Assembly: GCF_020884795.1 (NCBI RefSeq)
Contig: NZ_BBZF01000023.1
Coordinates: 62,001 to 126,000, forward strand
Direction of reading: 5' to 3'
Origin: Micromonospora okii
Lineage (GTDB): Bacteria; Actinomycetota; Actinomycetes; Mycobacteriales; Micromonosporaceae
DNA length: 64,000 nt
How positions within the stretch are numbered: position 1 is the stretch's first letter; each line of letters begins with the position of its first letter. The position numbers and the translations under genes are program-made. The notes below the pieces were generated by a model. That model saw only the letters and a list, made by a program, of their open reading frames with translations, ran no database searches and had not been told where the DNA came from. Of the stretch, positions 1 to 6,815 are shown piece by piece.

Positions 1-1
1 G

Positions 2-652
2 GCGGACCCGGAGCTCGCCGTCGCCCTGGAGCAGGCGCTCCCCGGCATCGAGCTGGTCCGCAAGGGTGACTACGACTACGTCCTGCGGCACGTCGACGGT
101 CACCGGGGCGGGGTGATCGTCGCCAATCCGGTGACGCTCGCGATCCGCGAGTTGGGCCTGGCGGGGGCCACGTCGGGCACGAAGTTCGTGCCCGAGGCTT
201 ACAGGACCAACAGCGTCGACGTCCGACTGGCCGTGCTCCAGGGGCTGCTGGACACGGACGGTGGGCCGGTCACCCAGCCGGGGCGTAGCTGCCGCGTGCA
301 GTACTCGACGACCTCCCCCCGGCTGCGGGACGACGTCGTGCACCTGGTCCAGTCCCTCGGCGGGGTGGCCACCTGGCGGGTGCGGGAGGCCGAGGGGCGC
401 AAGCCCGGCCTGGCCAACGGGCGTCCGGTTCCTTACCGCGCCGACGCCTACGTCGTGGAGATCCGGCTTCCCGCCGGTGTTCCGCCGTTCCGCCTGTCGC
501 GCAAGCGCCGGCTGTACGACGAGCACGGTGGTGGCAGGCCGATGCGTTTCATCGACTCGATCCTCCCCGCCGGGGTGCAGGAGACGATGTGCATCCAGGT
601 CGCGGCGGAGGACTCGCTCTACGTGACCGACGACTTCCTGGTCACGCACAAC
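2..652 (+). mobile_element. Intein with DOD-type homing endonuclease, C-terminal part
   Basis: In-frame intein segment within phoH. Seen: the endonuclease acidic motif LLDTDG around 247-264, and the C-terminal splicing blocks ending in the His-Asn pair at 647-652. The +1 extein residue is Thr at 653-655. The N-terminal splicing block and the first endonuclease motif lie before the window, so intein length and endonuclease integrity cannot be judged. The retained acidic residues and lack of stops argue that it is intact rather than a decayed mini-intein. Confidence 0.88.
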
Positions 653-1021
653 ACCCTCAACGACGCGTTCATCATCCTCGACGAGGCGCAGAACACGACG
701 CCCGAGCAGATGAAGATGTTCCTCACCCGGCTCGGCTTCGGCTCCAAGATCGTCGTCACCGGTGACGTCACCCAGGTGGACCTTCCCGGTGGGACGACCA
801 GCGGCCTGCGGGTCGTCCGGGACATCCTGGAAAACGTCGAGGACGTGCACTTCGCGCAGCTCTCCAGCTCCGACGTGGTGCGTCACCGGCTGGTCGGGGA
901 GATCGTCGACGCGTACGCCCGCTGGGACGCCGAGCGGGAGAACCAGCAGGCGCAGGGCGTGCACGCCGTGCCGGGGCGCAACGCCCAGGGCGGGCAGGCC
1001 GGCCGGCGCCGACAGACCTAG
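2..1021 (+). CDS. phoH: PhoH-family ATPase interrupted by an intein (5' end outside window)
   Basis: The reading frame is open from base 2, so the gene begins upstream of the window. Bases 2-652 encode the C-terminal part of an intein. A LAGLIDADG-like endonuclease block (LQGLLDTDGG) is followed by a splicing block F (CIQVAAEDSLYVTDDF) and block G ending VTHN at 641-652, with Thr as the +1 residue. Bases 653-1021 encode the PhoH C-extein: TLNDAFIILDEAQNTTPEQ is the Walker B region of this RNase/ATPase-like NTPase family (YbeZ/PhoH). The intein therefore sits immediately before the Walker B block. His-Asn/Thr at the junction are the expected splicing residues, so splicing is probably active. 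The gene leads an operon with ybeY 9 bp downstream, the usual pairing for PhoH proteins linked to rRNA and ribosome maturation. The P-loop lies outside the window. Confidence 0.93.
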   Translation, partial: ADPELAVALEQALPGIELVRKGDYDYVLRHVDGHRGGVIVANPVTLAIRELGLAGATSGTKFVPEAYRTNSVDVRLAVLQGLLDTDGGPVTQPGRSCRVQYSTTSPRLRDDVVHLVQSLGGVATWRVREAEGRKPGLANGRPVPYRADAYVVEIRLPAGVPPFRLSRKRRLYDEHGGGRPMRFIDSILPAGVQETMCIQVAAEDSLYVTDDFLVTHNTLNDAFIILDEAQNTTPEQMKMFLTRLGFGSKIVVTGDVTQVDLPGGTTSGLRVVRDILENVEDVHFAQLSSSDVVRHRLVGEIVDAYARWDAERENQQAQGVHAVPGRNAQGGQAGRRRQT

Positions 1022-1030
1022 GGAACCGAG

Positions 1031-1504
1031 TTGTCCATCGAGATCGCCAACGAGTCCGGTGTCGAGGTCGACACCGACGCCGTGCTCGCCGTCGCCCGGT
1101 ACGCCCTCGACGAGATGGGGGTCAACCCCCTCGCCGAGCTCTCCGTGCTGCTCGTCGACATCGACTACATGGCCGAGCTGAACCACCGCTGGATGGGCGG
1201 GGACGGCCCGACCGACGTGCTCGCCTTCCCCATGGACGAGGGCAGCGTCGACCACGGGCCGGGTGAGGCCAGCGCGGCCGGCGGCGAGCCGGCCCTGCTC
1301 GGCGACATCGTGCTCTGCCCGGAGGTGGCGGCCAAGCAGGCGGCCACGGCCGGCCACTCCGCCGCCGACGAGCTGCACCTGCTCACCGTGCACGGGGTGC
1401 TGCACCTGCTCGGCTACGACCACGCCGAGCCGGAGGAGGAGCGCGAGATGTTCGAGCTCCAGGCCCGGCTGCTGGCCGGCTGGCGGTCGACCCGGTCCCG
1501 GTGA
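1031..1504 (+). CDS. ybeY: Endoribonuclease YbeY, rRNA maturation factor
   Basis: The 157-aa product has the normal length for YbeY, a zinc metalloprotein acting in 16S rRNA 3'-end maturation and ribosome quality control. The zinc-binding signature H-x3-H-x5-H is seen as HGVLHLLGYDH, with histidines at about residues 121, 125 and 131. A conserved segment, GDGPTDVLAFPMDEG, precedes it. The start is TTG at 1031, nine bases after the phoH stop; the protein then begins MSIEIANESG, as in actinobacterial homologues. The stop codon overlaps the start of the next gene, so translation is probably coupled. The order phoH-ybeY-corC-era is widely conserved. Confidence 0.96.
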   Translation: MSIEIANESGVEVDTDAVLAVARYALDEMGVNPLAELSVLLVDIDYMAELNHRWMGGDGPTDVLAFPMDEGSVDHGPGEASAAGGEPALLGDIVLCPEVAAKQAATAGHSAADELHLLTVHGVLHLLGYDHAEPEEEREMFELQARLLAGWRSTRSR

Positions 1505-2895
1505 TGCCCACCCCGCTGGCGGCCGTCGCCCCGGCCGGCCTGCCCGACCTGACACTGCTCGTCTTCGCGGCCGGGCTGGTGGTGCTCGCCGGCCTGATCG
1601 CGATGACCGAGGCGGCGCTGACCGTGGTCTCCCCGGCCCGCGCGGCCGAGCTGGCCCGCGACGGCGCGCGGGGCGCGCGCACCCTCCAGGCGGTCGCCGG
1701 CGACGTGGTACGCCACCTCAACCTCCTGCTGCTGCTCCGGCTCCTGGCCGAGCTGACCGCCACCACGCTGGTCGCTCTGGTCGCGGTCGACACGTTCGGG
1801 GCGGGCTGGCGGGCGGCGCTGATCACCGCCGGCGCGATGACGGTGGTGAGCTTCGTCGTCGTCGGGGTCGGCCCGCGCACCCTCGGCCGGCAGCACGCGT
1901 ACGCGGTCGGCCGGGCGGTCGCCCCGCTGGTGCGCTGGCTGGGGCGGGCGCTCAACCCGCTCGCCTCGCTGCTGATCCTCATCGGCAACGCGGTCACCCC
2001 GGGGCGGGGCTTCCGCGAGGGGCCGTTCGCGACCCAGGTGGAGCTGCGCGAGCTGGTCGACCTGGCCGAGCAGCGCGGCGTCGTCGAGCACGGCGAGCGG
2101 CAGATGATCCACTCGGTCTTCGCGCTCGGGGACACGATCGCCCGCGAGGTGATGGTGCCGCGCACCGAGATGGTGTGGATCGAGGAGCGCAAGACGCTCT
2201 CCCAGGCGTTGGCCCTCTTCCTGCGCTCCGGCTTCTCCCGCATTCCCGTGATCGGGGAGAGCGTCGACGACGTGCTCGGCGTGCTCTACCTGAAGGACCT
2301 GATCCGGCGTACCCGGGGCGGCGATCCCGCCGCGGCCCGGCTGCCGGTGGCCGAGCTGATGCGCCCGGCGACCTTCGTCCCCGAGTCCAAGCCGGTCGAC
2401 GACCTGCTGTCGGAGATGCAGGCGGCCCGCAACCACATGGTCGTCGTCGTGGACGAGTACGGCGGCACCGGCGGCCTGGTCACGATCGAGGACATCCTGG
2501 AGGAGATCGTCGGGGAGATCACCGACGAGTACGATGTCGAACGCCCGCCGGTCGAGCGGCTCGAGGACGGCACGGTGCGGGTCACCGCCCGGCTGCCCGT
2601 CGAGACCCTCGGCGAGCTGTTCGACGTCGAGCTGCCCAGCGACGAGGTCGAGACGGTCGGCGGCCTGCTGGCCCAGGCCCTCGGCCGGGTCCCGATCCCC
2701 GGCGCGGAGGCCGAGGTGGCCGGGCTCCGGTTGATCGCCGAGGGCACCACGGGCCGCCGCAACCGGATCGACACCGTGCTGGTGAGCCGGGTCGAGCCGA
2801 CCGACCAGACCGACACCACCCCGACGCGCGGCGAGCCCGCCGAGCACCGGGGCGGCCCCCACCGATCCGAGGAGAGGCAACCCGCCGATGCCTGA
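1504..2895 (+). CDS. Hemolysin-family CorC/HlyC-type membrane protein with CBS domains
   Basis: Integral membrane protein of about 463 aa. The N-terminal DUF21/CNNM region (residues about 10-190) has several hydrophobic segments. A CBS pair follows at about 205-325, including VMVPRTEMVWIEE and VVVVDEYGGTGGLVTIEDIL, and then a C-terminal CorC/HlyC domain at about 345-430. Families with this architecture are linked to Mg/Co export or Na/Mg exchange; the hemolysin name is historical. ATG at 1504 is the chosen start: its first A is the last base of the ybeY stop. GTG at 1501 would add one residue. The last bases overlap the next gene. The substrate is unknown from sequence. Confidence 0.9.
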   Translation: MPTPLAAVAPAGLPDLTLLVFAAGLVVLAGLIAMTEAALTVVSPARAAELARDGARGARTLQAVAGDVVRHLNLLLLLRLLAELTATTLVALVAVDTFGAGWRAALITAGAMTVVSFVVVGVGPRTLGRQHAYAVGRAVAPLVRWLGRALNPLASLLILIGNAVTPGRGFREGPFATQVELRELVDLAEQRGVVEHGERQMIHSVFALGDTIAREVMVPRTEMVWIEERKTLSQALALFLRSGFSRIPVIGESVDDVLGVLYLKDLIRRTRGGDPAAARLPVAELMRPATFVPESKPVDDLLSEMQAARNHMVVVVDEYGGTGGLVTIEDILEEIVGEITDEYDVERPPVERLEDGTVRVTARLPVETLGELFDVELPSDEVETVGGLLAQALGRVPIPGAEAEVAGLRLIAEGTTGRRNRIDTVLVSRVEPTDQTDTTPTRGEPAEHRGGPHRSEERQPADA

Positions 2896-3274
2896 GTCAC
2901 CCGCCGCACCCGCCGCCCTGCCCACCCCGTCCGCGCCGGTCGAGCTGAGCGCGGAGGACGGCAAGCTGGTCGTCCTGGCCAGAGGCGCCAGGGGCCGGGT
3001 GGGCGCCGTGGAGGGAGCGGCGGTACGCGACCAGGACGGCCGCACGTACGCCGCCGCCAGCGTGTCGCTGCCCTCGCTGACCCTCACCGCGCTCCAGCTC
3101 GCCGTGGCCAGCGCCGTGGCGGCCGGGGCCAGCCGGGTGGAGGCCGCCGTGGTGGTGACCGAGGCGTCGACCCTCGACGGGGCGGGGCACGCCGCCGTCC
3201 GGGATCTCACCGCCGACGCGCCGATCCACGTGGCCGCCCCGGACGGCACGGTCCTCGGCACGGTGGTGGAGTGA
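2888..3274 (+). CDS. Cytidine-deaminase-like protein lacking zinc ligands
   Basis: This 128-aa protein occupies the slot before era where Actinobacteria often carry a cytidine-deaminase-fold protein. The middle (GRTYAAASVSLPSLTLTALQLAVASAVAAGA) resembles the deaminase core after the first strand, and VEAAVVVTEAST resembles the following strand. No His/Cys-Ala-Glu active-site motif and no PCxxC zinc pair can be found; the second site reads DGAGHAAVRDL. It is therefore most likely non-catalytic, perhaps structural or regulatory. ATG 2888 overlaps the end of the corC-like gene by 8 bp, and the stop overlaps the GTG of era by 4 bp, so it is embedded in the operon. The fold assignment rests on context and weak similarity. 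Confidence 0.7.
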   Translation: MPESPAAPAALPTPSAPVELSAEDGKLVVLARGARGRVGAVEGAAVRDQDGRTYAAASVSLPSLTLTALQLAVASAVAAGASRVEAAVVVTEASTLDGAGHAAVRDLTADAPIHVAAPDGTVLGTVVE

Positions 3275-4170
3275 GCGACGTCGGGGGGCAGCAGCCGTAC
3301 CGTGCCGGTTTCGCCTGCTTCGTGGGCCGCCCGAACGCCGGCAAGTCGACGCTGACCAACGCCATCGTCGGCACCAAGATCGCGATCACCTCGAACAAGC
3401 CGCAGACCACCCGGCACATCATCCGGGCCGTGCTGCACCGGCCGGAATCGCAGCTCGTCCTGGTCGACACGCCGGGCCTGCACCGCCCCCGTACGCTGCT
3501 CGGGGAGCGCCTCAACGACCTGGTCCGCTCCACCTGGAGCGAGGTCGACGTGATCGGCCTGTGCATCCCGGCGGACGAGCCGGTCGGCCGGGGCGACCGG
3601 TTCATCACCGGCGAGCTGGCGGAGCTGAAGGCCACCGTGATCGCGGTGGTGACCAAGACCGACCTGGTCGACAAGAAGCGGCTGGCCGAGCAGTTGCTCG
3701 CGGTCAGCGAGCTGGGCGAGTTCGCCGCCGTGGTCCCGGTCAGCGCCGTCTCCGGCCACCAGGTCGACACCCTGGTCGACGTGATGACGGGCTACCTCCC
3801 CGAGTCGCCGCAGCTCTACCCGGACGACATGCTCACCGACGACCCGGAGCAGGTGCTGGTCGCCGAGATGATCCGGGAGGCGGCCCTGGAGGGCGTCCGC
3901 GACGAGCTGCCGCACTCCATCGCCGTGGTGGTGGAGGAGATGATCCCCGAGGGTCAGCTCATGAAGATCTACGCCGACGTGTACGTGGAGCGTCCCAGCC
4001 AGAAGGCGATCGTCATCGGGCACCGTGGCAGCCGGCTCAAGGAGGTCGGCACCACCGCCCGCCGGCAGATCGAGGAACTGCTCGGCACCCGGGTCTACCT
4101 GGACCTGCATGTCCGGGTGGCGAAGGACTGGCAGCGCGACCCGAAGCAGCTCCGCAAGCTCGGCTTCTGA
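3271..4170 (+). CDS. era: GTPase Era
   Basis: Essential GTPase that binds the 3' region of 16S rRNA and helps 30S maturation. The 299-aa product shows G1 GRPNAGKST (about residues 19-27), the TT switch in NKPQTTRH, G3 DTPGL (about 66-70), G4 TKTD (about 127-130) and G5 VSAVSG. A C-terminal KH domain contains GHRGSRLKEVG. The start is GTG 3271, overlapping the upstream stop as GTGA. It ends the phoH-ybeY-corC-deaminase-like-era operon; three of its partners (PhoH, YbeY, Era) act in rRNA metabolism. Confidence 0.98.
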   Translation: MSDVGGQQPYRAGFACFVGRPNAGKSTLTNAIVGTKIAITSNKPQTTRHIIRAVLHRPESQLVLVDTPGLHRPRTLLGERLNDLVRSTWSEVDVIGLCIPADEPVGRGDRFITGELAELKATVIAVVTKTDLVDKKRLAEQLLAVSELGEFAAVVPVSAVSGHQVDTLVDVMTGYLPESPQLYPDDMLTDDPEQVLVAEMIREAALEGVRDELPHSIAVVVEEMIPEGQLMKIYADVYVERPSQKAIVIGHRGSRLKEVGTTARRQIEELLGTRVYLDLHVRVAKDWQRDPKQLRKLGF

Positions 4171-4213
4171 CCGCCCGGGGGCGGTTTGGGGATTTCTGGA
4201 GGAGCGGCGAGGA

Positions 4214-4242
4214 TTGCCGCTCCGACCAGCGATTCCTACGCT
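4214..4242 (+). promoter_or_regulatory. Candidate leaderless promoter for the XRE regulator
   Basis: TTGCCG at 4214-4219 and TACGCT at 4237-4242 are separated by 17 bp, matching the actinobacterial TTGnnn / TAnnnT pattern. The ATG of the next gene lies only 7 bases after the -10 hexamer and no Shine-Dalgarno precedes it, consistent with a leaderless transcript. Confidence 0.5.
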
Positions 4243-4248
4243 CCGTGC

Positions 4249-5031
4249 ATGAATCCCACACAGTTCCTCAGTCACGAGTTGCGCGCAATCCGGCAGCGGT
4301 TGGGCATGACCCAGGTCGAGTTCGCGCGGGCCATCCACTTCTCGGACTCGCACGTCTCGGCCGTCGAGACCGGGCACCGGCCGCCCCGCGCGGACTACTG
4401 CCGGCGGGTGGACGAGGTGGCCCACACGGGGCGGCTCTACCAGGGGTTGCTGCGTCTGGTCAGCCTCGACCACGCCCCGTCGTGGCTGATCCCCTGGCTG
4501 GAGTACGAGGCGCGGGCGACCGCGCTGCGCTCGTACCAGCCGCTGGTGCTCCCCGGACTGCTACAGACCGAGGAGTACGCCCGGGCGATCCTGGCGACCG
4601 GGCTGGCCTCGCCCGAGGAGCAGGCCCGGACGCTGGACCTGCGGTTGGGGCGTCCCGCGCTGGTGTTCGACCGCGACGCGCCCCCGCTGACCACCTTCGT
4701 CATCGACGAGACGGTGCTGCGCCGGGGGCCGGCCGACGTGCTACGCCCACAAATCGCGCACCTGCTGGCCATGAGCGAGCGGCCCCGCGTGCTGATCCAC
4801 GTCGTGCCCGCCACGGCCGGGTTCTACCTCGGCCAGTCCGGTGCCTTCGCGCTGGCGAACCTGCCCGAATCGGAGCCGGCGGGCTACCTCGACGACCAGC
4901 TCGCGGGGCGGGTGGTGCTGGACCCGGAGCACGTTGCCGCGCTGGAGCGGACGTGGGAGGCTGTCCGGGCCGAGGCCCTGCCGCGCACCCAGTCGCGCGA
5001 GCTGATCAGGAAGCTGGTGGAGGAGCGATGA
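4249..5031 (+). CDS. XRE-family HTH regulator with DUF5753 sensor-like domain
   Basis: This 260-aa protein has an N-terminal helix-turn-helix (residues about 7-60; RLGMTQVEFARAIHFSDSHVSAVE) and a DUF5753-type C-terminal region (LVLPGLLQTEEYARAIL, then RPRVLIHVVPATAGFY). This architecture is very common in Streptomyces and Micromonospora, nearly always next to a DUF397 gene as here. The ATG at 4249 is preferred over an in-frame upstream start at 4186, because homologues begin close to the HTH and a promoter-like pair ends 7 bases upstream. The stop overlaps the DUF397 start by 4 bp. Such pairs include WhiJ/BldB-type developmental regulators; the specific target here is unknown. Confidence 0.88.
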   Translation: MNPTQFLSHELRAIRQRLGMTQVEFARAIHFSDSHVSAVETGHRPPRADYCRRVDEVAHTGRLYQGLLRLVSLDHAPSWLIPWLEYEARATALRSYQPLVLPGLLQTEEYARAILATGLASPEEQARTLDLRLGRPALVFDRDAPPLTTFVIDETVLRRGPADVLRPQIAHLLAMSERPRVLIHVVPATAGFYLGQSGAFALANLPESEPAGYLDDQLAGRVVLDPEHVAALERTWEAVRAEALPRTQSRELIRKLVEER

Positions 5032-5210
5032 CCGATCCGCGCTGGCGCAAGTCGACCCGGTCGAGCGCGAACGGCGGCGACTGCGTCGAGGTGGCCGACA
5101 ACCTGCCGGGCCGGGTGCTGGTACGCGACAGCAAGGACGCCGCCGGGCCGGTGCTCGTTTTCGCCCCGTCCGACTGGCGCGCCTTCGTCTCCGCCCCACC
5201 GTCCCGCTGA
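5028..5210 (+). CDS. DUF397 small acidic protein
   Basis: The 60-aa product shows the DUF397 signature WRKSTRSSANGGDCVEVAD followed by VLVRDSKD and a terminal FAPSDWRAF. DUF397 proteins are small partners of XRE/DUF5753 regulators in Actinobacteria; some pairs act as toxin-antitoxin-like or sporulation-control modules. It starts at ATG 5028, overlapping the XRE stop (ATGA), so the two are translationally coupled. The CRISPR array begins 87 bp downstream. Confidence 0.9.
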   Translation: MTDPRWRKSTRSSANGGDCVEVADNLPGRVLVRDSKDAAGPVLVFAPSDWRAFVSAPPSR

Positions 5211-5297
5211 CCGCCGCGTGGCCACCCGGGGATGATCTTGCGCGGCGAAGTGAACAAGAACGTGACTGTGGATCTCTAGCGCCCCAGGTCAAGAAGT

Positions 5298-5691
5298 ATG
5301 TTCCCCGCGCACGCGGGGGTGATCCGCCCCCCGGCCACGCCCCGCCGTGCCCGAAGGACTGTTCCCCGCGCACGCGGGGGTGATCCGTGTGTCGAGCGGG
5401 TGAACGTTGCGGACGGATGCTGTTCCCCGCGCACGCGGGGGTGATCCCACCTGCACCGTGTGCGGGGTGCTCCGCGCGGCCTGTTCCCCGCGCACGCGGG
5501 GGTGATCCTCAGGCGCTCTACGCGCCGCCTGCCGCGACCGGCTGTTCCCCGCGCACGCGCGGGGGTGATCCCTCATGGGCCCGGATGGCACACGTGGTGA
5601 TTGCGTTGTTTCCCGCACACGCGGGGATGATTCATCCGCCCCGGGCGCGCCCATCTCGGTGCCCGTGTTTCTCGCGCACGCGGGGTGACCC
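5298..5691 (+). CRISPR. CRISPR array, type I-E-like, 7 repeats, no cas genes in window
   Basis: Repeats of about 28 nt with the core TTCCCCGCGCACGCGGGG start at 5298, 5359, 5420, 5481, 5542, 5606 and 5665. The first four spacers are each 33 nt (5326-5358, 5387-5419, 5448-5480, 5509-5541); the last two are 34 and 31 nt. The repeat resembles the E. coli I-E repeat in the same orientation, placing the leader on the left (about 5211-5297). Repeats 2-4 are identical and repeat 1 differs at one base. Repeat 5 carries a 2-nt insertion, repeat 6 five substitutions, and repeat 7 several changes plus a deletion, matching decay at the leader-distal end. No cas gene lies in the window, so activity depends on cas genes elsewhere. 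Confidence 0.95.
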
Positions 5692-5768
5692 CGGCAGCGG
5701 CACGGTCACGTAGGCGAGAGGTGACCACCTGACCACCACCCGCCCATCCGCAGCCCCCGGCAACATGA

Positions 5769-5814
5769 ATCTTGGTATGAATCGGCCCCCATAGGGGCCG
5801 TTTGGTACCAAGAT
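5769..5814. repeat. Strong nested inverted repeat between array and decayed repeats
   Basis: Outer arms ATCTTGGTA (5769-5777) and TACCAAGAT (5806-5814) are perfectly complementary. Inner arms CGGCCCC (5783-5789) and GGGGCCG (5794-5800) are also perfect, with a 4-nt loop. The inner hairpin is GC-rich and the outer AT-rich, unlike the surrounding DNA. It lies in the 233-bp stretch between the main CRISPR array and two decayed repeats, where no gene is seen. It could be a terminator, a MITE-like palindromic element or a protein-binding dyad. Confidence 0.7.
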
Positions 5815-5924
5815 CTACGGCCGCCCTTCTGCATCTCTGACGAACACGCCTCGGCCGGCCGACGACGCGCCACGGTCCCGCAGGAGCGCCACCGCGAGGG
5901 TGGCCGTCGACAACGAGACTGAGA

Positions 5925-6012
5925 GTGTTCCCGGCGTACGCGGGGGTGACCGGCCTCGCCGGTCGTAAGGTTGGCCGCCGGCAACTGTTGCCTGCGCACG
6001 CGGAGCGTATCC
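5925..6012 (+). CRISPR. Two decayed CRISPR repeats with one spacer (array remnant)
   Basis: 28-nt segments at 5925-5952 and 5985-6012 align with the array repeat in the same orientation, with about 4 and 6 substitutions. They are separated by 32 nt, the normal spacer length of this array. They lie 233 bp beyond the last repeat of the main array, so they appear to be an older tail separated by inserted or decayed sequence. Confidence 0.75.
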
Positions 6013-6082
6013 CTCGACAGTCGACCTGTGGGCGCGCTCGCCGCCGTATCCTCGCCTGCAATGACTGAAGGAGTGCTGGTCG

Positions 6083-6694
6083 ATGACGCTGGCCGACCTC
6101 AATCCCGCCGAGCGGCACCGTCGCGTCGCCGCCACGTTCACCGAGCGCGTGCGCGCCGTCGAAGCCTGGGACGTGCCCGCGCCGGTGGCCGGCTGGACGG
6201 CCCGTGACGTGGTGCGCCACCTCGTCGAGTGGTTCCCGCCGTTCCTCGCCGCCGGGGCCGGCGTCGGGCTGCCCGGCGGGCCGAGCGTGGACGACGAACC
6301 GGTGGCCGCCTGGCGGACGCAGTGCAACGGGGTGCAGGCGCTGCTGGACGATCCGGGGACCGCGCGACGGTCGCTGACCAACCCGCACATCGGCGAGTTG
6401 CCGCTGGACCGGGCGGTCGACCAGTTCTACACCCCCGACGTGTTCATGCACACCTGGGATCTGGCCCGCGCCACCGGGCAGGACGACCGGCTCGACCCGG
6501 ATTTCTGCGCCGCGCTGCTGGCGGGGATGGAGCCGGCCGAGGAGATGATCCGCTCCTCCGGCCAGTACGGCCCGCGCGTGGCCGTCCCCGACGACGCCGA
6601 CGCGCGACTGCGGCTGCTCGGCTTCATCGGCCGCGACCCGTTCTGGACGCCGCACCGGGGAGCCGAGCCGCAGGGCGATAATCACCCTTTGTGA
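6083..6694 (+). CDS. TIGR03086-like / maleylpyruvate isomerase N-terminal (DinB-like) protein
   Basis: 203-aa protein of the DinB/mycothiol-dependent maleylpyruvate isomerase superfamily, a four-helix fold that binds a metal through histidines. Seen: AGWTARDVVRHLVEWFPPF near the N-terminus, the usual first-ligand helix, and VFMHTWDLARATGQD at about residue 120-133, the typical second metal-binding site. ATG 6083 follows a GAAGGAG ribosome site by 8 bases. Many actinobacterial paralogues have no known substrate; mycothiol-linked chemistry is possible but not shown. The gene appears monocistronic. Confidence 0.82.
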   Translation: MTLADLNPAERHRRVAATFTERVRAVEAWDVPAPVAGWTARDVVRHLVEWFPPFLAAGAGVGLPGGPSVDDEPVAAWRTQCNGVQALLDDPGTARRSLTNPHIGELPLDRAVDQFYTPDVFMHTWDLARATGQDDRLDPDFCAALLAGMEPAEEMIRSSGQYGPRVAVPDDADARLRLLGFIGRDPFWTPHRGAEPQGDNHPL

Positions 6695-6815
6695 CGGGTA
6701 TCGCCGTCTGGTGGTGGCATTTTTCACCTCTCCGCCTTGAGCGCGGGTGTTTGCCAGCTTTCTGACGGAGGGTAGGGATCGTTTGCTCCCTGCCCCCTGA
6801 CATAGAAGCAGGCTG

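Noticed and set aside
1414..4473. Long minus-strand ORF of about 1000 aa antisense to ybeY, corC and era
   Set aside because: Composition is Arg/Gly/His/Asp-rich with no motif; the plus-strand genes are clear. GC-rich DNA gives such shadows.
5289..5713. ORFs on both strands over the CRISPR array
   Set aside because: They arise from the repeat units themselves, which carry no stop in some frames; the protein repeats reflect the DNA repeats.
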